Source: Segatella buccae ATCC 33574 (GTDB lineage: Bacteria; Bacteroidota; Bacteroidia; Bacteroidales; Bacteroidaceae). From it: a stretch of 64,000 nucleotides of DNA. The translations under genes were made by a program, and so were the position numbers. The notes beneath the pieces are model-generated. The model was not told the origin of the DNA. It saw nothing but the letters and a program-made list of their open reading frames with translations, and made no database searches. Position 1 is the first letter of the stretch; every line of letters begins with the position of its first letter. This document shows positions 44,789 through 53,598 of the stretch, one piece after another. The stretch lies in assembly GCF_000184945.1 (NCBI RefSeq), contig NZ_GL586311.1:200493-264492 (forward strand). The letters are read 5' to 3'.

Positions 44789-45937
44789 TCAACTCTTTTG
44801 GGTCGTCATGCACCCGTTTTTCAAAACGAGGGTCGAAGCTTGGAGTTTCTTGCTGCTGTGGTTGAAGATGACGGCCGGATCGATGCGACGCCCCTTGAAG
44901 TGGACTTCAAAGTGCAGATGCTCGGTGGTGGCACGGCCCGTGCGGCCCGTGAGTCCTATCACTTGCCCGGCTTTCACCTTCTGCCCCACTTTCACAAAGT
45001 TTCTCGACTGATGGCTGTAAAGGGTCTCAAAGCCGTAGGCATGCTTGATGGTGATGCAGTTGCCATAGCCGTAGTGGGCACAAGAGAGGGTGACAACTCC
45101 GTCGAAAGCGGCCAAGACTTTGTCGTTGGGACAGGTCTTGATGTCTACGCCGGAATGCTTGCGTTTGCCACCGTATGGACTTATCACATGACTGCCCGGC
45201 AACGGATAGGCCCAATGCTCACGGGCTATCTTCTCCAAATCGATTTTAAATTCTTTCGACTGTTCGTAGGTCAGTTCGTCGGACGGGTCGAGACTGGTGG
45301 GTGTCTCACACTTACGCTCGGCTGAAGCCTCTTTCTCCCCCACCATGGAAACGGCCACCCGAGAGCCGTTTTTCTTGCAAAGCAGTGTCTGCTTGCGCAA
45401 CCGATGGCTCTTAATGTCTATCACTGTAGAGGGATTGATGCGCGCGCCATTCACCATGATGGCAACATCGCAATACGCCCGTCCGCCTTTGCCGCCTACG
45501 ATGGCTATGGTCTGTCCGGCTTTGACGCTTTGCCCCACTTTGACCAGATTCTGAGCATTGTTAGCATACACCGTTTCCAACCCATTGTCGTGACGCACCA
45601 CAACGACATTGCCATAGTCGGAATGATGTCTGGAGAGACGCACCACGCCATCGAACATGGCTTTTACGGCATCTCCCTCCTTGGTTTCAATGGAGAGGAA
45701 GAAGTTGGTTTTCTGTTCAGCCTTGCCCACAGGCAACGGAAAAGAGTAGTCACCGGCACCGACTGTGCCAAATTCAACAGTGAAGGCATCGCTCTTGTCA
45801 AACAGTCCGGGAGTGGCAATGCTTATCTGCTGTTGCTCGGCCGCCGTAAACTGGTTGCGGGCCGGTGCAAAAGCCGTTATCGCTGCAAAGAGCGCAATGC
45901 CTATAAGAAAAAAATGTAGTCGTGGATTTCTCTTCAT
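44789..45937 (-). CDS. M23/LytM-family protein with one degenerate and one intact domain
   Basis: 382 residues with an N-terminal hydrophobic signal or anchor (about 8-25). Two LytM-like halves: residues about 62-175 keep the fold text (DGVVRLSRHHSDYGNVVVVRHDNGLETVYAN) but lack the HxxxD and HxH zinc residues; residues about 242-362 have HSGVDIK and HLHFEVH, so the zinc site is complete. Intact M23 enzymes cut peptide crosslinks of peptidoglycan; degenerate copies often regulate amidases. It lies 22 bases after pgeF and directly before the ECF sigma gene. Confidence 0.9.
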   Translation of the reverse strand: MKRNPRLHFFLIGIALFAAITAFAPARNQFTAAEQQQISIATPGLFDKSDAFTVEFGTVGAGDYSFPLPVGKAEQKTNFFLSIETKEGDAVKAMFDGVVRLSRHHSDYGNVVVVRHDNGLETVYANNAQNLVKVGQSVKAGQTIAIVGGKGGRAYCDVAIMVNGARINPSTVIDIKSHRLRKQTLLCKKNGSRVAVSMVGEKEASAERKCETPTSLDPSDELTYEQSKEFKIDLEKIAREHWAYPLPGSHVISPYGGKRKHSGVDIKTCPNDKVLAAFDGVVTLSCAHYGYGNCITIKHAYGFETLYSHQSRNFVKVGQKVKAGQVIGLTGRTGRATTEHLHFEVHFKGRRIDPAVIFNHSSKKLQASTLVLKNGCMTTQKS

Positions 45938-45959
45938 TATTCAGGGAGATTTAGGGGCA

Positions 45960-46745
45960 TTATCTAAGCACAATGCCGGTATAGATGCGGCCCGACTCGA
46001 TGCCGAGCCTGCGGGCGGAGAAAAACTCGTCGCAATGGTCGTAAGTGCAAATGCCCGCAGAAAGGATTTGGCGTTCGGGCACTCCTGCCTCCACAAGTTG
46101 CAACCGGTTGCATTCCGGCAGATCGATGTGCCACTTGTCATACATCTTGGCAATGCGCTCCATGTCGTTGCCCAACTGTGCAAATTGCTCATAGACCTCT
46201 TGCCCCACCTCAAAGTTGGCAAGCGATATGCCCGGGCCAATCACGGCCACAACATCTTGGGGCACCGTCTTGAAACAATGATGCATCTCCACCACCGCCT
46301 TGTGGGCTATCTTGTTGAGCGTGCCACGCCAACCGGCATGTACGGCAGCGGCGGCATGGTGGGCCCGATCGTAGAACAAAAGGGGAATGCAGTCGGCCGT
46401 GGAGACTCCGATGCAGACTCCCGGCACATCGGTCATCACACAGTCGATGCCTTCGAGCAGCATCTGCCGCACCCTTCCGGGCAAGCCGAAAAACTCCTCG
46501 GCTATCATCCGGCTCTCGATGCCGTGGGTCTGGTGAGGGATGATGAGCCGGTCTTCGGCCACGCCAAGCTCCTTGGCAAGCAGTCGGCGATTGGCAGTTA
46601 CATGTGTTTCGTCATCGCCACAAAAAGCATTGACATTGAATCCGCCATAGCACCCACAACTCACACCACCTTTACGGGTGGTGGAAAAGGCCGACACGCG
46701 GTCGGCCACTTCGTAGTATTTCAGGACAGGGGGATTCATCTGCAA
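45960..46745 (-). CDS. pgeF: PgeF/YfiH-family laccase-domain protein
   Basis: 261 residues. Conserved metal-site text is IGVSTADCIPLLFYD (about 118-132) and AVHAGWRGTLNKI (about 139-151), with IGPGISLANFEVG and ICTYDHCDEFFSARR near the C-terminus. Members of this family are reported to act in peptidoglycan quality control and as purine nucleoside-metabolising enzymes. Starts one base after the obg stop, so the two are tightly coupled. Confidence 0.93.
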   Translation of the reverse strand: MQMNPPVLKYYEVADRVSAFSTTRKGGVSCGCYGGFNVNAFCGDDETHVTANRRLLAKELGVAEDRLIIPHQTHGIESRMIAEEFFGLPGRVRQMLLEGIDCVMTDVPGVCIGVSTADCIPLLFYDRAHHAAAAVHAGWRGTLNKIAHKAVVEMHHCFKTVPQDVVAVIGPGISLANFEVGQEVYEQFAQLGNDMERIAKMYDKWHIDLPECNRLQLVEAGVPERQILSAGICTYDHCDEFFSARRLGIESGRIYTGIVLR

Positions 46746-47912
46746 CTATTCTTCCTCCTCATATTCAAAATCGTCGAGCTCTTCAATGTCTTCCACCTCA
46801 TCGCTGTCGACAAACAGGATTTCATCTTCTCCTTCGTCTTTCAGCTCGGAAGAAAAACGGCTCATGTCCTTATCGCGATGCACCAATGTGTCTTCAGCCG
46901 TTATGTCCTGCAACTTGTTGCTCTCCGAATTGAGTTCGCGCCAAAGCACATCTTTCAGTTCGCTGAGTCCCAAACCGGTAACCGACGAGATGAAAACCAC
47001 GGGCAGGTCGGTAGGCAAAGTCTCCCGGAGCATCTCGATGAGTTCTTCGTCAAGCAAATCGCACTTGGTCACGGCCAGCACCCGATGCTTGTCGAGCATC
47101 TCGGGATTGAACTGCCGAAGCTCGTTGAGCAGCACTTCATATTCACGCTTGATGTCGTCCGTGTCACCGGGCACCATGAAGAGCAGCAGCGAGTTGCGCT
47201 CAATGTGCCGAAGGAAACGGAGCCCGAGTCCTTTCCCTTCGCTCGCCCCTTCGATGATGCCGGGAATGTCGGCCATCACAAACGACTTTTGGTCGTGATA
47301 GCTTACAATGCCCAGACTTGGTTCAAGGGTGGTGAAAGGATAGTTGGCTATCTTTGGCCGGGCACTCGACAAAGCTGAGAGCAAGGTCGACTTGCCGGCA
47401 TTGGGGAAGCCCACAAGTCCCACATCGGCCAAGAGCTTCAGTTCGAGGATAACGGTCATCTCCTGCATCGGTTCACCGGGCTGCGCATAGCGCGGAGCCT
47501 GATTGGTGGAAGTGCGGAACTGGAAATTGCCCAATCCGCCACGACCGCCCTTGAGCAGCATCACCTCCTGTCCGTCGTAGGTGACATCGCACACATACTT
47601 ACCCGTCTCGGCATTATAGACCACCGTCCCGCACGGCACATCGATGTACATGTCTTTGCCATCGGTGCCGTGGCACTTGTCTCGCCCGCCATTGCCTCCA
47701 TGCTCGGCATAGACATGCCGCTGGTATTTCAGATGCAGGAGCGTCCAATAGTTATGGTTGCCGCGCAAGATGACGCTTCCGCCCTTGCCGCCATCGCCAC
47801 CGTCGGGACCACCGTTGGGATTGTATTTCACATGACGAAGGTGCATAGAGCCTTTACCGCCCTTGCCCGAGCGACAATAAATCTTAACGTAGTCTACAAA
47901 GTTACTTTCCAT
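46746..47912 (-). CDS. obg: Obg/CgtA GTPase
   Basis: 388 residues. Glycine-rich Obg fold at about 2-158 ([33 protein letters not shown]), then the G domain with P-loop [12 protein letters not shown] (about 166-177), [16 protein letters not shown] (G3) and TKCDLL (G4). It ends in a strongly acidic tail in place of an OCT domain. Obg is an essential GTPase for 50S ribosome assembly. The start codon sits 6 bases after the heptad-repeat array on the coding strand. Confidence 0.97.
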   Translation of the reverse strand: MESNFVDYVKIYCRSGKGGKGSMHLRHVKYNPNGGPDGGDGGKGGSVILRGNHNYWTLLHLKYQRHVYAEHGGNGGRDKCHGTDGKDMYIDVPCGTVVYNAETGKYVCDVTYDGQEVMLLKGGRGGLGNFQFRTSTNQAPRYAQPGEPMQEMTVILELKLLADVGLVGFPNAGKSTLLSALSSARPKIANYPFTTLEPSLGIVSYHDQKSFVMADIPGIIEGASEGKGLGLRFLRHIERNSLLLFMVPGDTDDIKREYEVLLNELRQFNPEMLDKHRVLAVTKCDLLDEELIEMLRETLPTDLPVVFISSVTGLGLSELKDVLWRELNSESNKLQDITAEDTLVHRDKDMSRFSSELKDEGEDEILFVDSDEVEDIEELDDFEYEEEE

Positions 47913-47917
47913 TAGTG

Positions 47918-48022
47918 AGGTGATGGGTGTTAGGTGTTAGGTGATAGGTGATAGGTGATAGGTGATGGGTGTTAGGTGATGGGTGTTAGGTGATGGGTGT
48001 TAGGTGATAGGTGTTAGGTGTT
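47918..48022. repeat. Tandem heptad array (15 units) before obg
   Basis: Fifteen consecutive 7-base units of form RGGTGWT (AGGTGAT, GGGTGTT or AGGTGTT), without interruption. The same units occur inverted at 48098-48132. Confidence 0.9.
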
Positions 48023-48097
48023 AATGATTAGTCCTATCAAAAACGAGGAGGAAAGAGATGAGCGACAGCAGCCAAATAACAATCGCTGCATATCATT

Positions 48098-48132
48098 AAC
48101 ACCTATCACCTAACACCCATCACCTACCACCT
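48098..48132. repeat. Inverted heptad array (5 units) at the adk stop
   Basis: Units AACACCT, ATCACCT, AACACCC, ATCACCT, ACCACCT, the reverse complement of the array at 47918-48022. The last base overlaps the adk stop codon. The inner ends add TTAATGAT/ATCATTAA, extending the fold-back. Confidence 0.9.
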
Positions 48133-48704
48133 CATAAGCCATCTACCACATCGGCTATGCGGCTGAAGATTTCTTCAACAGTGCCCAAGCCTTCCACATG
48201 GTGGTGGATGCCTTCTTTCGCATACCAGTCGATGAGCGGGGAGGTCTGTGTATGATAAACATTGAGACGCTTCTTGATGGTCTCCTCGTTGTCATCGGAG
48301 CGGCCGCTCTCCTTACCGCGATTGATGAGTCGGGCCATCAGTTCGTCTTCGGGGACAGAAAGCTCTATCATGGCTGCCACTTTGTGTCCGCGCTCGGCAA
48401 GCATCTTCTTCAGGGCCTCAGCTTGGGGAGTGGTGCGGGGAAAACCATCGAATATCACGCCGGCATGTTCTTTGCCAAAACCGTCGTAGACACTGGCCAG
48501 AATGTCAACCATCAATTCGTCGGGAATCAGCTGCCCGTTGTCAATATAACCTTTGGCCGTCTTGCCAAGTTCCGTTCCGTTCTTGATTTCGTTGCGAAGC
48601 ACGTCGCCCGTAGAGATGTGACCGAGACCGTATTTCTCAATCAGCTTGTCGCTCTGAGTGCCTTTGCCTGCACCCGGAGCACCGAAAATTACAATATTCT
48701 TCAT
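48132..48704 (-). CDS. adk: Adenylate kinase
   Basis: 190 residues. P-loop FGAPGAGKGTQSDKL (about 6-20), substrate motifs GHISTGDVLRNE and FDGFPRTTPQAEAL (about 83-96). The LID segment is short and has no zinc cysteines, so this is the short-LID form (190 rather than 214 residues). It interconverts AMP, ADP and ATP. It lies 74 bases after hpt on the same strand. Confidence 0.97.
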   Translation of the reverse strand: MKNIVIFGAPGAGKGTQSDKLIEKYGLGHISTGDVLRNEIKNGTELGKTAKGYIDNGQLIPDELMVDILASVYDGFGKEHAGVIFDGFPRTTPQAEALKKMLAERGHKVAAMIELSVPEDELMARLINRGKESGRSDDNEETIKKRLNVYHTQTSPLIDWYAKEGIHHHVEGLGTVEEIFSRIADVVDGL

Positions 48705-48778
48705 CTTTTACCTTATATATAAAGTATGTGTTTGGATTATGCGTTGCCAACGGGACTGCCCCCTTCCCCTCTTGCGCC

Positions 48779-49318
48779 CTATTCGCTCACGAGCGTGTAG
48801 ATGTCACGCAAGCCACGCCCCTGCTGGTCGTAGTCAAGGCCGTAGCCGAGGATAAAGTCATTAGGAATATTCATCACCGTGTACTCGATGTCCAAAGGCA
48901 CCAACAGCTTCTCCGGCTTCACCAGCAATGAGCATATATGGATAGACTCCGGCCTGCAGGCCCGCAGGCTCTCCAGCATGTGCGCCATTGTGAGTCCCGA
49001 CTCGATAATATCTTCCACGATGATGACCGTCCGCCCGGTGAGGTCGGCATTGATGCCCACCAACTCTTTCACCTTGCCCGTAGAGGCCGTACCCTCGTAT
49101 GAAGACAACTTCACAAACGAAATTTCACACGGAATGGTGAGCATCCTCATCAAGTCGGCCGCAAAAATAAAAGAACCGTTTAACACAGCCAACAAGAGCG
49201 GATTCTTGCCCTCCATGTCCTTGTTGATACGGTCGGCAACCACTTTTATTTTCTCCATGATTTCGGCTTCGGGGATAGAAGTCTTGAAGGTCTTGTCCTT
49301 TATTCTAATGGTACCCAT
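48779..49318 (-). CDS. hpt: Hypoxanthine phosphoribosyltransferase
   Basis: 179 residues from the ATG at 49318; a longer reading to 49396 would run through the -7 box at 49345. PRPP-binding loop VIIVEDIIESGLTM (about 97-110), base-binding KPEKLLVPLDIEYTVMNIPNDFILGYGLD (abridged, about 136-164), and LAVLNGSFIFAADL near the start. It salvages hypoxanthine (and guanine) with PRPP. The next gene on the strand, adk, also serves purine nucleotide metabolism. Confidence 0.94.
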   Translation of the reverse strand: MGTIRIKDKTFKTSIPEAEIMEKIKVVADRINKDMEGKNPLLLAVLNGSFIFAADLMRMLTIPCEISFVKLSSYEGTASTGKVKELVGINADLTGRTVIIVEDIIESGLTMAHMLESLRACRPESIHICSLLVKPEKLLVPLDIEYTVMNIPNDFILGYGLDYDQQGRGLRDIYTLVSE

Positions 49319-49344
49319 TGTCCCTCTGATTATTATTTTGGTGG

Positions 49345-49352
49345 CAAAATTA
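49345..49352 (-). promoter_or_regulatory. -7 box of hpt
   Basis: Minus-strand TAATTTTG, 27 bases before the hpt start codon. Confidence 0.5.
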
Positions 49353-49593
49353 CGAAAAATATGCGTAACTTCAGCCATCGTGGGACAATTTTTCACTTTT
49401 AATTATATGTTACTGACATCGGGAAATCAGCGAAAGAGAATGCGTCCACCCACAGTCAATGGAGCTGTTTTTGATTTAGCCTCTATGCAAAAATGCGCTT
49501 TAAACTTCACAAAATGTTCCTACGATTTATAACTTAAACAGCAAGAAACAAGTTTTTCTGTACGCAAGGGGATGCAAATTCCAAGATTATTTG

Positions 49594-49601
49594 TAATTTT
49601 G
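49594..49601 (+). promoter_or_regulatory. -7 box directly before nnr
   Basis: TAATTTTG ends 8 bases before the ATG at 49610, so the transcript should have almost no 5' leader. Confidence 0.5.
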
Positions 49602-49609
49602 CCCTTGAT

Positions 49610-51127
49610 ATGAAGATTTTCACAAGTGCTCAGATACATGAGCTTGATAAATATACGATCGAACACGAGCCGGTGAGTTCCATCAACCTGATGGAGCGGG
49701 CGGCCAAGGCACTCACCCACGCCATCACCGAGGACTATTCGACCCGCACACCCGTGGTGGTGTTTGCCGGTCCGGGCAACAACGGGGGCGATGCACTGGC
49801 TGTGGCACGCCTGTTGGTGGAAGAGGGATACGATGTGAGCGTGTACCTCTTCAATGTACACAACCATTTATCCGAAGACTGTGCCGCCAACAAGCAGCGG
49901 CTCACGGAGATGAAAGGGTTGAAGAAATTCACGGAAGTGACGCTCAATTTTGATCCACCTGAATTGGGGGCCGACACGCTGGTGGTGGACGGACTGTTCG
50001 GCAGCGGACTCAACAAACCGCTCGCCGGCGGGTTTGCAGCCATGGTGAAATACATCAACCAGTCACCGGCCCGGGTGGTGAGCATCGACATGCCGTCGGG
50101 ACTGATGTGTGAGGACAACACGTACAACATACGCCAGAACATTGTCCGGGCCGACCTTACCCTGACACTTCAACAGAAGAAGCTCGCCATGCTGTTGGCC
50201 GACAATCAGCCTTACATCGGTCGGCTACGGGTGCTTGACATCCGGCTCTCGCCGGAATATATCAACAAGACCGAAAGTCAGTACACCCTGCTCGAAGAGA
50301 GCGACTTGCGGCCCCGGCTGCTCCATCGCAGCGACTTCGCCCACAAGGGCAACATGGGCAATGCGCTGCTTGTGGCGGGTAGCTACGGCATGGCAGGGGC
50401 AGCAGTGCTCGCAGCCCGGGCCTGTCTGCGGGCAGGAGTGGGCAAAGTGACGGTTCACACACCCAAGCGCAACTACGACATCATGCAGATGGCTGTGCCC
50501 GAGGCAGTGATGCAGATGGATCATGAAGAGACCTACTTCTCCGAGGCAGTGGACACGGAGGATTTCGACGCACTGGGCATCGGACCGGGACTGGGCCAAC
50601 TCGAGAATACGGCCATCGCCCTCATCGCACAGATTCGTCGGGCCACCTGCCCGCTCGTCATCGATGCCGATGCCATCAACATCCTTGCTAACCACCGCGC
50701 CTGGATGCAACAGCTGCCGAGGGACATCATCCTCACACCTCACCCGAAAGAGTTTGACCGCCTCTCGGGAGGGACAAGCAATGGAGACTACGACCGGTTG
50801 CATAAAACCCAGCAGATGGCGGAGCATCTACATGCTTACATCATACTAAAGGGACACTATTCGGCACTTTGCCTGCCCAACGGACAGGTGGAATTCAACC
50901 CCACGGGCAACAGCGGCATGGCAACAGCAGGCAGCGGCGATGTGCTCACGGGCATCATCACAGGGCTGTTGGCACGGGGATACCAGCAGGCGGATGCCTG
51001 CCGACTGGGCATGTATCTGCATGGGCTGGCTGGTGACATCGCTGCCCGGGAAAAGGGGAAAGAAAGCCTCATCGCCGGGGATATCATCGACTACCTGCCA
51101 CAGGCTTTCCACAGGTTGGAGGATTAA
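49610..51127 (+). CDS. nnr: Bifunctional NAD(P)H-hydrate repair enzyme Nnr
   Basis: 505 residues. The N-terminal epimerase domain (about 1-215) has FAGPGNNGGDALAVARLL and DGLFGSGLNKPL; the C-terminal ADP-dependent dehydratase domain (about 225-500) has HKGNMGNALLVAGSYGMAGA, LGIGPGLGQ and the catalytic NSGMATAGSGDVLTGIITGL. Together they repair hydrated NADH and NADPH. Length is normal. The -7 box lies only 8 bases upstream of the ATG. Confidence 0.95.
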   Translation: MKIFTSAQIHELDKYTIEHEPVSSINLMERAAKALTHAITEDYSTRTPVVVFAGPGNNGGDALAVARLLVEEGYDVSVYLFNVHNHLSEDCAANKQRLTEMKGLKKFTEVTLNFDPPELGADTLVVDGLFGSGLNKPLAGGFAAMVKYINQSPARVVSIDMPSGLMCEDNTYNIRQNIVRADLTLTLQQKKLAMLLADNQPYIGRLRVLDIRLSPEYINKTESQYTLLEESDLRPRLLHRSDFAHKGNMGNALLVAGSYGMAGAAVLAARACLRAGVGKVTVHTPKRNYDIMQMAVPEAVMQMDHEETYFSEAVDTEDFDALGIGPGLGQLENTAIALIAQIRRATCPLVIDADAINILANHRAWMQQLPRDIILTPHPKEFDRLSGGTSNGDYDRLHKTQQMAEHLHAYIILKGHYSALCLPNGQVEFNPTGNSGMATAGSGDVLTGIITGLLARGYQQADACRLGMYLHGLAGDIAAREKGKESLIAGDIIDYLPQAFHRLED

Positions 51128-51469
51128 AGGGAAAGCAAGGGCCGGAGACAGGGAGAGAGAGAAAGTCGAAACAGGCGTTCCGACTTTCCCAACCCGGAAA
51201 ACGGGTGGACACACCCCTACTATCAACCTGCCAAGGGCGGGACAGAATGGAGAAAAAACCGGGGAAATGGGTGAATGGAAACGTAGAAGGCCGACTTGTC
51301 TTGCAAGAGAAAAGCCAATGAGGATGAATCGCCCTATACACAACCACACCCCAAAAGCGGGAACCCACAATGATGGATTCCCGCTTTTTATAACGATTAT
51401 CTTGCTAATGAAAACAATATTCAAATCATACCATACCCTTCTCGCACGGTGGCGAGGAAGGCAGAAATA
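51128..51469. other. Gap between nnr and the aldolase gene
   Basis: A 342-base convergent gap with the terminator at 51353-51390. Purine-rich text at 51128-51340 holds nothing I recognise. Confidence 0.4.
51353..51390. terminator. Bidirectional terminator nnr / fba
   Basis: AAAAGCGGGAA (51353-51363) pairs with TTCCCGCTTTT (51378-51388), with T-runs on both strands. Confidence 0.8.
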
Positions 51470-52483
51470 TTAGTCGAGCTGTGCGAGCTTGTTGTCGGAG
51501 CCCAAAACCTCCTTAATCTTGTGCTCGTAGAGTTCTGTCATGAGGTCGCGAGCAGGGCCGCAATACTTGCGCGGATCAAACTCTCCGGGCTTCTCGGCAA
51601 GCACCTTGCGCACGGCAGCGGTGAAGGCAAGACGAGAGTCGGAGTCGATATTGATTTTGCAAACGGCACTCTTGGCAGCCTTGCGGAGCTGCTCCTCGGG
51701 GATACCGACAGCATCGGGGAGCTTGCCACCGTACTTGTTGATCATATCAACATACTCCTGAGGCACGGAAGAAGAACCGTGGAGCACGATGGGGAAGCCG
51801 GGCAACTGCACCATGATGGCATCGAGCACATCGAAAGCCAAGGGAGGAGGAACGAGACGGCCGGTCTTCGGGTCGCGCGTACACTGCTCGGGAGTGAACT
51901 TATAGGCACCGTGGGAAGTACCAATAGAGATGGCCAGAGAGTCAACACCCGTGCGGCTCACAAAATCGATAACCTCCTCGGGCTTGGTGTAGTGGGACTC
52001 TGCTGCTACAACATCATCCTCCACACCGGCCAAAACGCCGAGTTCACCCTCAACGGTCACATCGAACTGATGAGCATAGTCAACCACCTTCTTGGTCAGG
52101 GCGATATTCTCTTCATAAGGCAGGGAAGAACCGTCGATCATCACGGACGAGAAGCCCATGTCCACACAGCTCTTGCAGGTCTCGAAGCTGTCGCCGTGGT
52201 CGAGATGGACAACGATCTCGGGATGCTTGCAACCCAATTCTTTAGCATACTCCACAGCACCCTGCGACATGTAGCGCAACAGTGTGGCATTGGCATAGTT
52301 GCGGGCCCCCTTCGACACCTGAAGGATCACAGGAGACTTGAGATCGGAAGAGGCCTTGATGATGGCCTGCAACTGCTCCATATTGTTGAAGTTGAATGCC
52401 GGAATGGCGTAACCGCCGTTGATGGCTCTCTTGAACATCTCGCGTGTGTTCACGAGACCTAAATCTTTGTAATTAACTGCCAT
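51470..52483 (-). CDS. fba: Class II fructose-bisphosphate aldolase
   Basis: 337 residues from the ATG at 52483. Zinc and active-site motifs: VVHLDHGDSFETC (about 92-104), TVEGELGVLAGVED, ISIGTSHGAYKF and IVLHGSSSVP. The long C-terminal helix region (about 270-337) is the form found in many anaerobes. It cleaves fructose-1,6-bisphosphate in glycolysis. The promoter at 52537-52567 lies 54 bases upstream. Confidence 0.96.
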   Translation of the reverse strand: MAVNYKDLGLVNTREMFKRAINGGYAIPAFNFNNMEQLQAIIKASSDLKSPVILQVSKGARNYANATLLRYMSQGAVEYAKELGCKHPEIVVHLDHGDSFETCKSCVDMGFSSVMIDGSSLPYEENIALTKKVVDYAHQFDVTVEGELGVLAGVEDDVVAAESHYTKPEEVIDFVSRTGVDSLAISIGTSHGAYKFTPEQCTRDPKTGRLVPPPLAFDVLDAIMVQLPGFPIVLHGSSSVPQEYVDMINKYGGKLPDAVGIPEEQLRKAAKSAVCKINIDSDSRLAFTAAVRKVLAEKPGEFDPRKYCGPARDLMTELYEHKIKEVLGSDNKLAQLD

Positions 52484-52536
52484 AATTCTATGATTTATTA
52501 AAAAATGAATAATTCTCAAACTGCTTAAACTGATTG

Positions 52537-52567
52537 CAAATTTAACATTTTCTTTTGTCAATGCAAA
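52537..52567 (-). promoter_or_regulatory. Promoter of the class II aldolase
   Basis: Minus-strand TTTG (52564-52567), 19 bases, TAAATTTG (52537-52544). Confidence 0.65.
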
Positions 52568-52733
52568 AAGATAGAATGTTTTTTAATGTTGCAATGAAGT
52601 TAAAAAGTTTAATAATCAGCGTTTAACAGTCGGAAGCGGAGGTTTTGCAAACTGCATTTTGCAAAACCTTTGACAAAGACAAAGAGCCCCCACATTACAT
52701 TCCCATAAGGGATCGCAGGCATAAAAGCAAACA

Positions 52734-52755
52734 GGGAGCACACACATGTACTCCC
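52734..52755 (-). terminator. Possible terminator of aqpZ
   Basis: GGGAG and CTCCC arms with additional inner pairs, 30 bases after the aquaporin stop. T-rich but interrupted tail. Confidence 0.4.
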
Positions 52756-52784
52756 CGAACTGACAGCCTTTTGCTGTAAAAAGA

Positions 52785-53465
52785 TTATTTTTCCGTATCG
52801 ATCATTTTCCAAATGCCTGCAGCCAAAGCACCACCGGCAAACGGACCAACGATGAAAATCCACAGGTTGACCAATGCCGTGCCGCCTTGGAAGAGGGCCG
52901 GACCGATGGAACGTGCCGGATTGACGGATGTACCGGTATAGCGGATGCAAGCCAAATGAATGAGCACCAATGCAAGACCGATGGCCAAACCGGCAAAGTT
53001 GTTGGTAGCTCCATTGGTCTTGGCAGTTGCACCAAGCACCACGAGTACAAACACGCAGGTAAAGAAAATCTCAGCCAAAAGACCTCCCAAGACGGGAATT
53101 GTGCCGGCACCGTTGGCCTGCAGGTCGTTGGCTCCCGTACCACTAAGCCCGGCAGCTGAGGTCAGCACAAAGAGGATGAACGAACCAATGACGGCTCCGA
53201 TGACCTGAAACACCATGTACATACCTGCCTCCTTGGCCTGCATACGACCGCTGAGAAGACAACCGAGCGTGATGGCGGGATTGATGTGGCAACCGGAGAT
53301 GCCACCGATCGTATAGGCCATAGCCACCACAGAGAGGCCGAAGGCCATGGCTGTACCTATCACCGTCTCGGGATCACCATTGTTGCAACCCAGGCTCACG
53401 GCCACGCCGCAGCCCATTAACACCAGCACCATCGTGCCGATCATTTCTGCTAAATACTTTTTCAT
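52785..53465 (-). CDS. aqpZ: Aquaporin (AqpZ-like)
   Basis: 226 residues with six membrane helices and the two NPA half-helices (SGCHINPAITLG, about 58-69, and GTSVNPARSIGPAL, about 177-190). The arginine after the second NPA and the histidine in LIHLACI (about 168-174) match the water-selective filter of AqpZ. A water channel of the inner membrane. It stands alone. Confidence 0.95.
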   Translation of the reverse strand: MKKYLAEMIGTMVLVLMGCGVAVSLGCNNGDPETVIGTAMAFGLSVVAMAYTIGGISGCHINPAITLGCLLSGRMQAKEAGMYMVFQVIGAVIGSFILFVLTSAAGLSGTGANDLQANGAGTIPVLGGLLAEIFFTCVFVLVVLGATAKTNGATNNFAGLAIGLALVLIHLACIRYTGTSVNPARSIGPALFQGGTALVNLWIFIVGPFAGGALAAGIWKMIDTEK

Positions 53466-53598
53466 AACTTTCTTATTGTTTTAAATATGTGTGTCAACCT
53501 GTTTGTTCCATCAAAGAAGCTCTCATAGAAGATAACGTAAAGACTGATAATTTATTTTAAATTGACAAAGAAAAAACATCGAAAGGCTCTCCAGAAGG

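Larger units (their letters stand above)
52484..52784. other. Gap between aldolase and aquaporin
   Basis: Holds the aldolase promoter (52537-52567), an inverted repeat with GGTTTTGCAAA/TTTTGCAAAACC arms (52641-52668) and a terminator-like hairpin (52734-52755). Confidence 0.5.

Noticed and set aside
47918..48132. Heptad array as a CRISPR
   Set aside because: Units are 7 bases with no unique spacers and there are no cas genes nearby.
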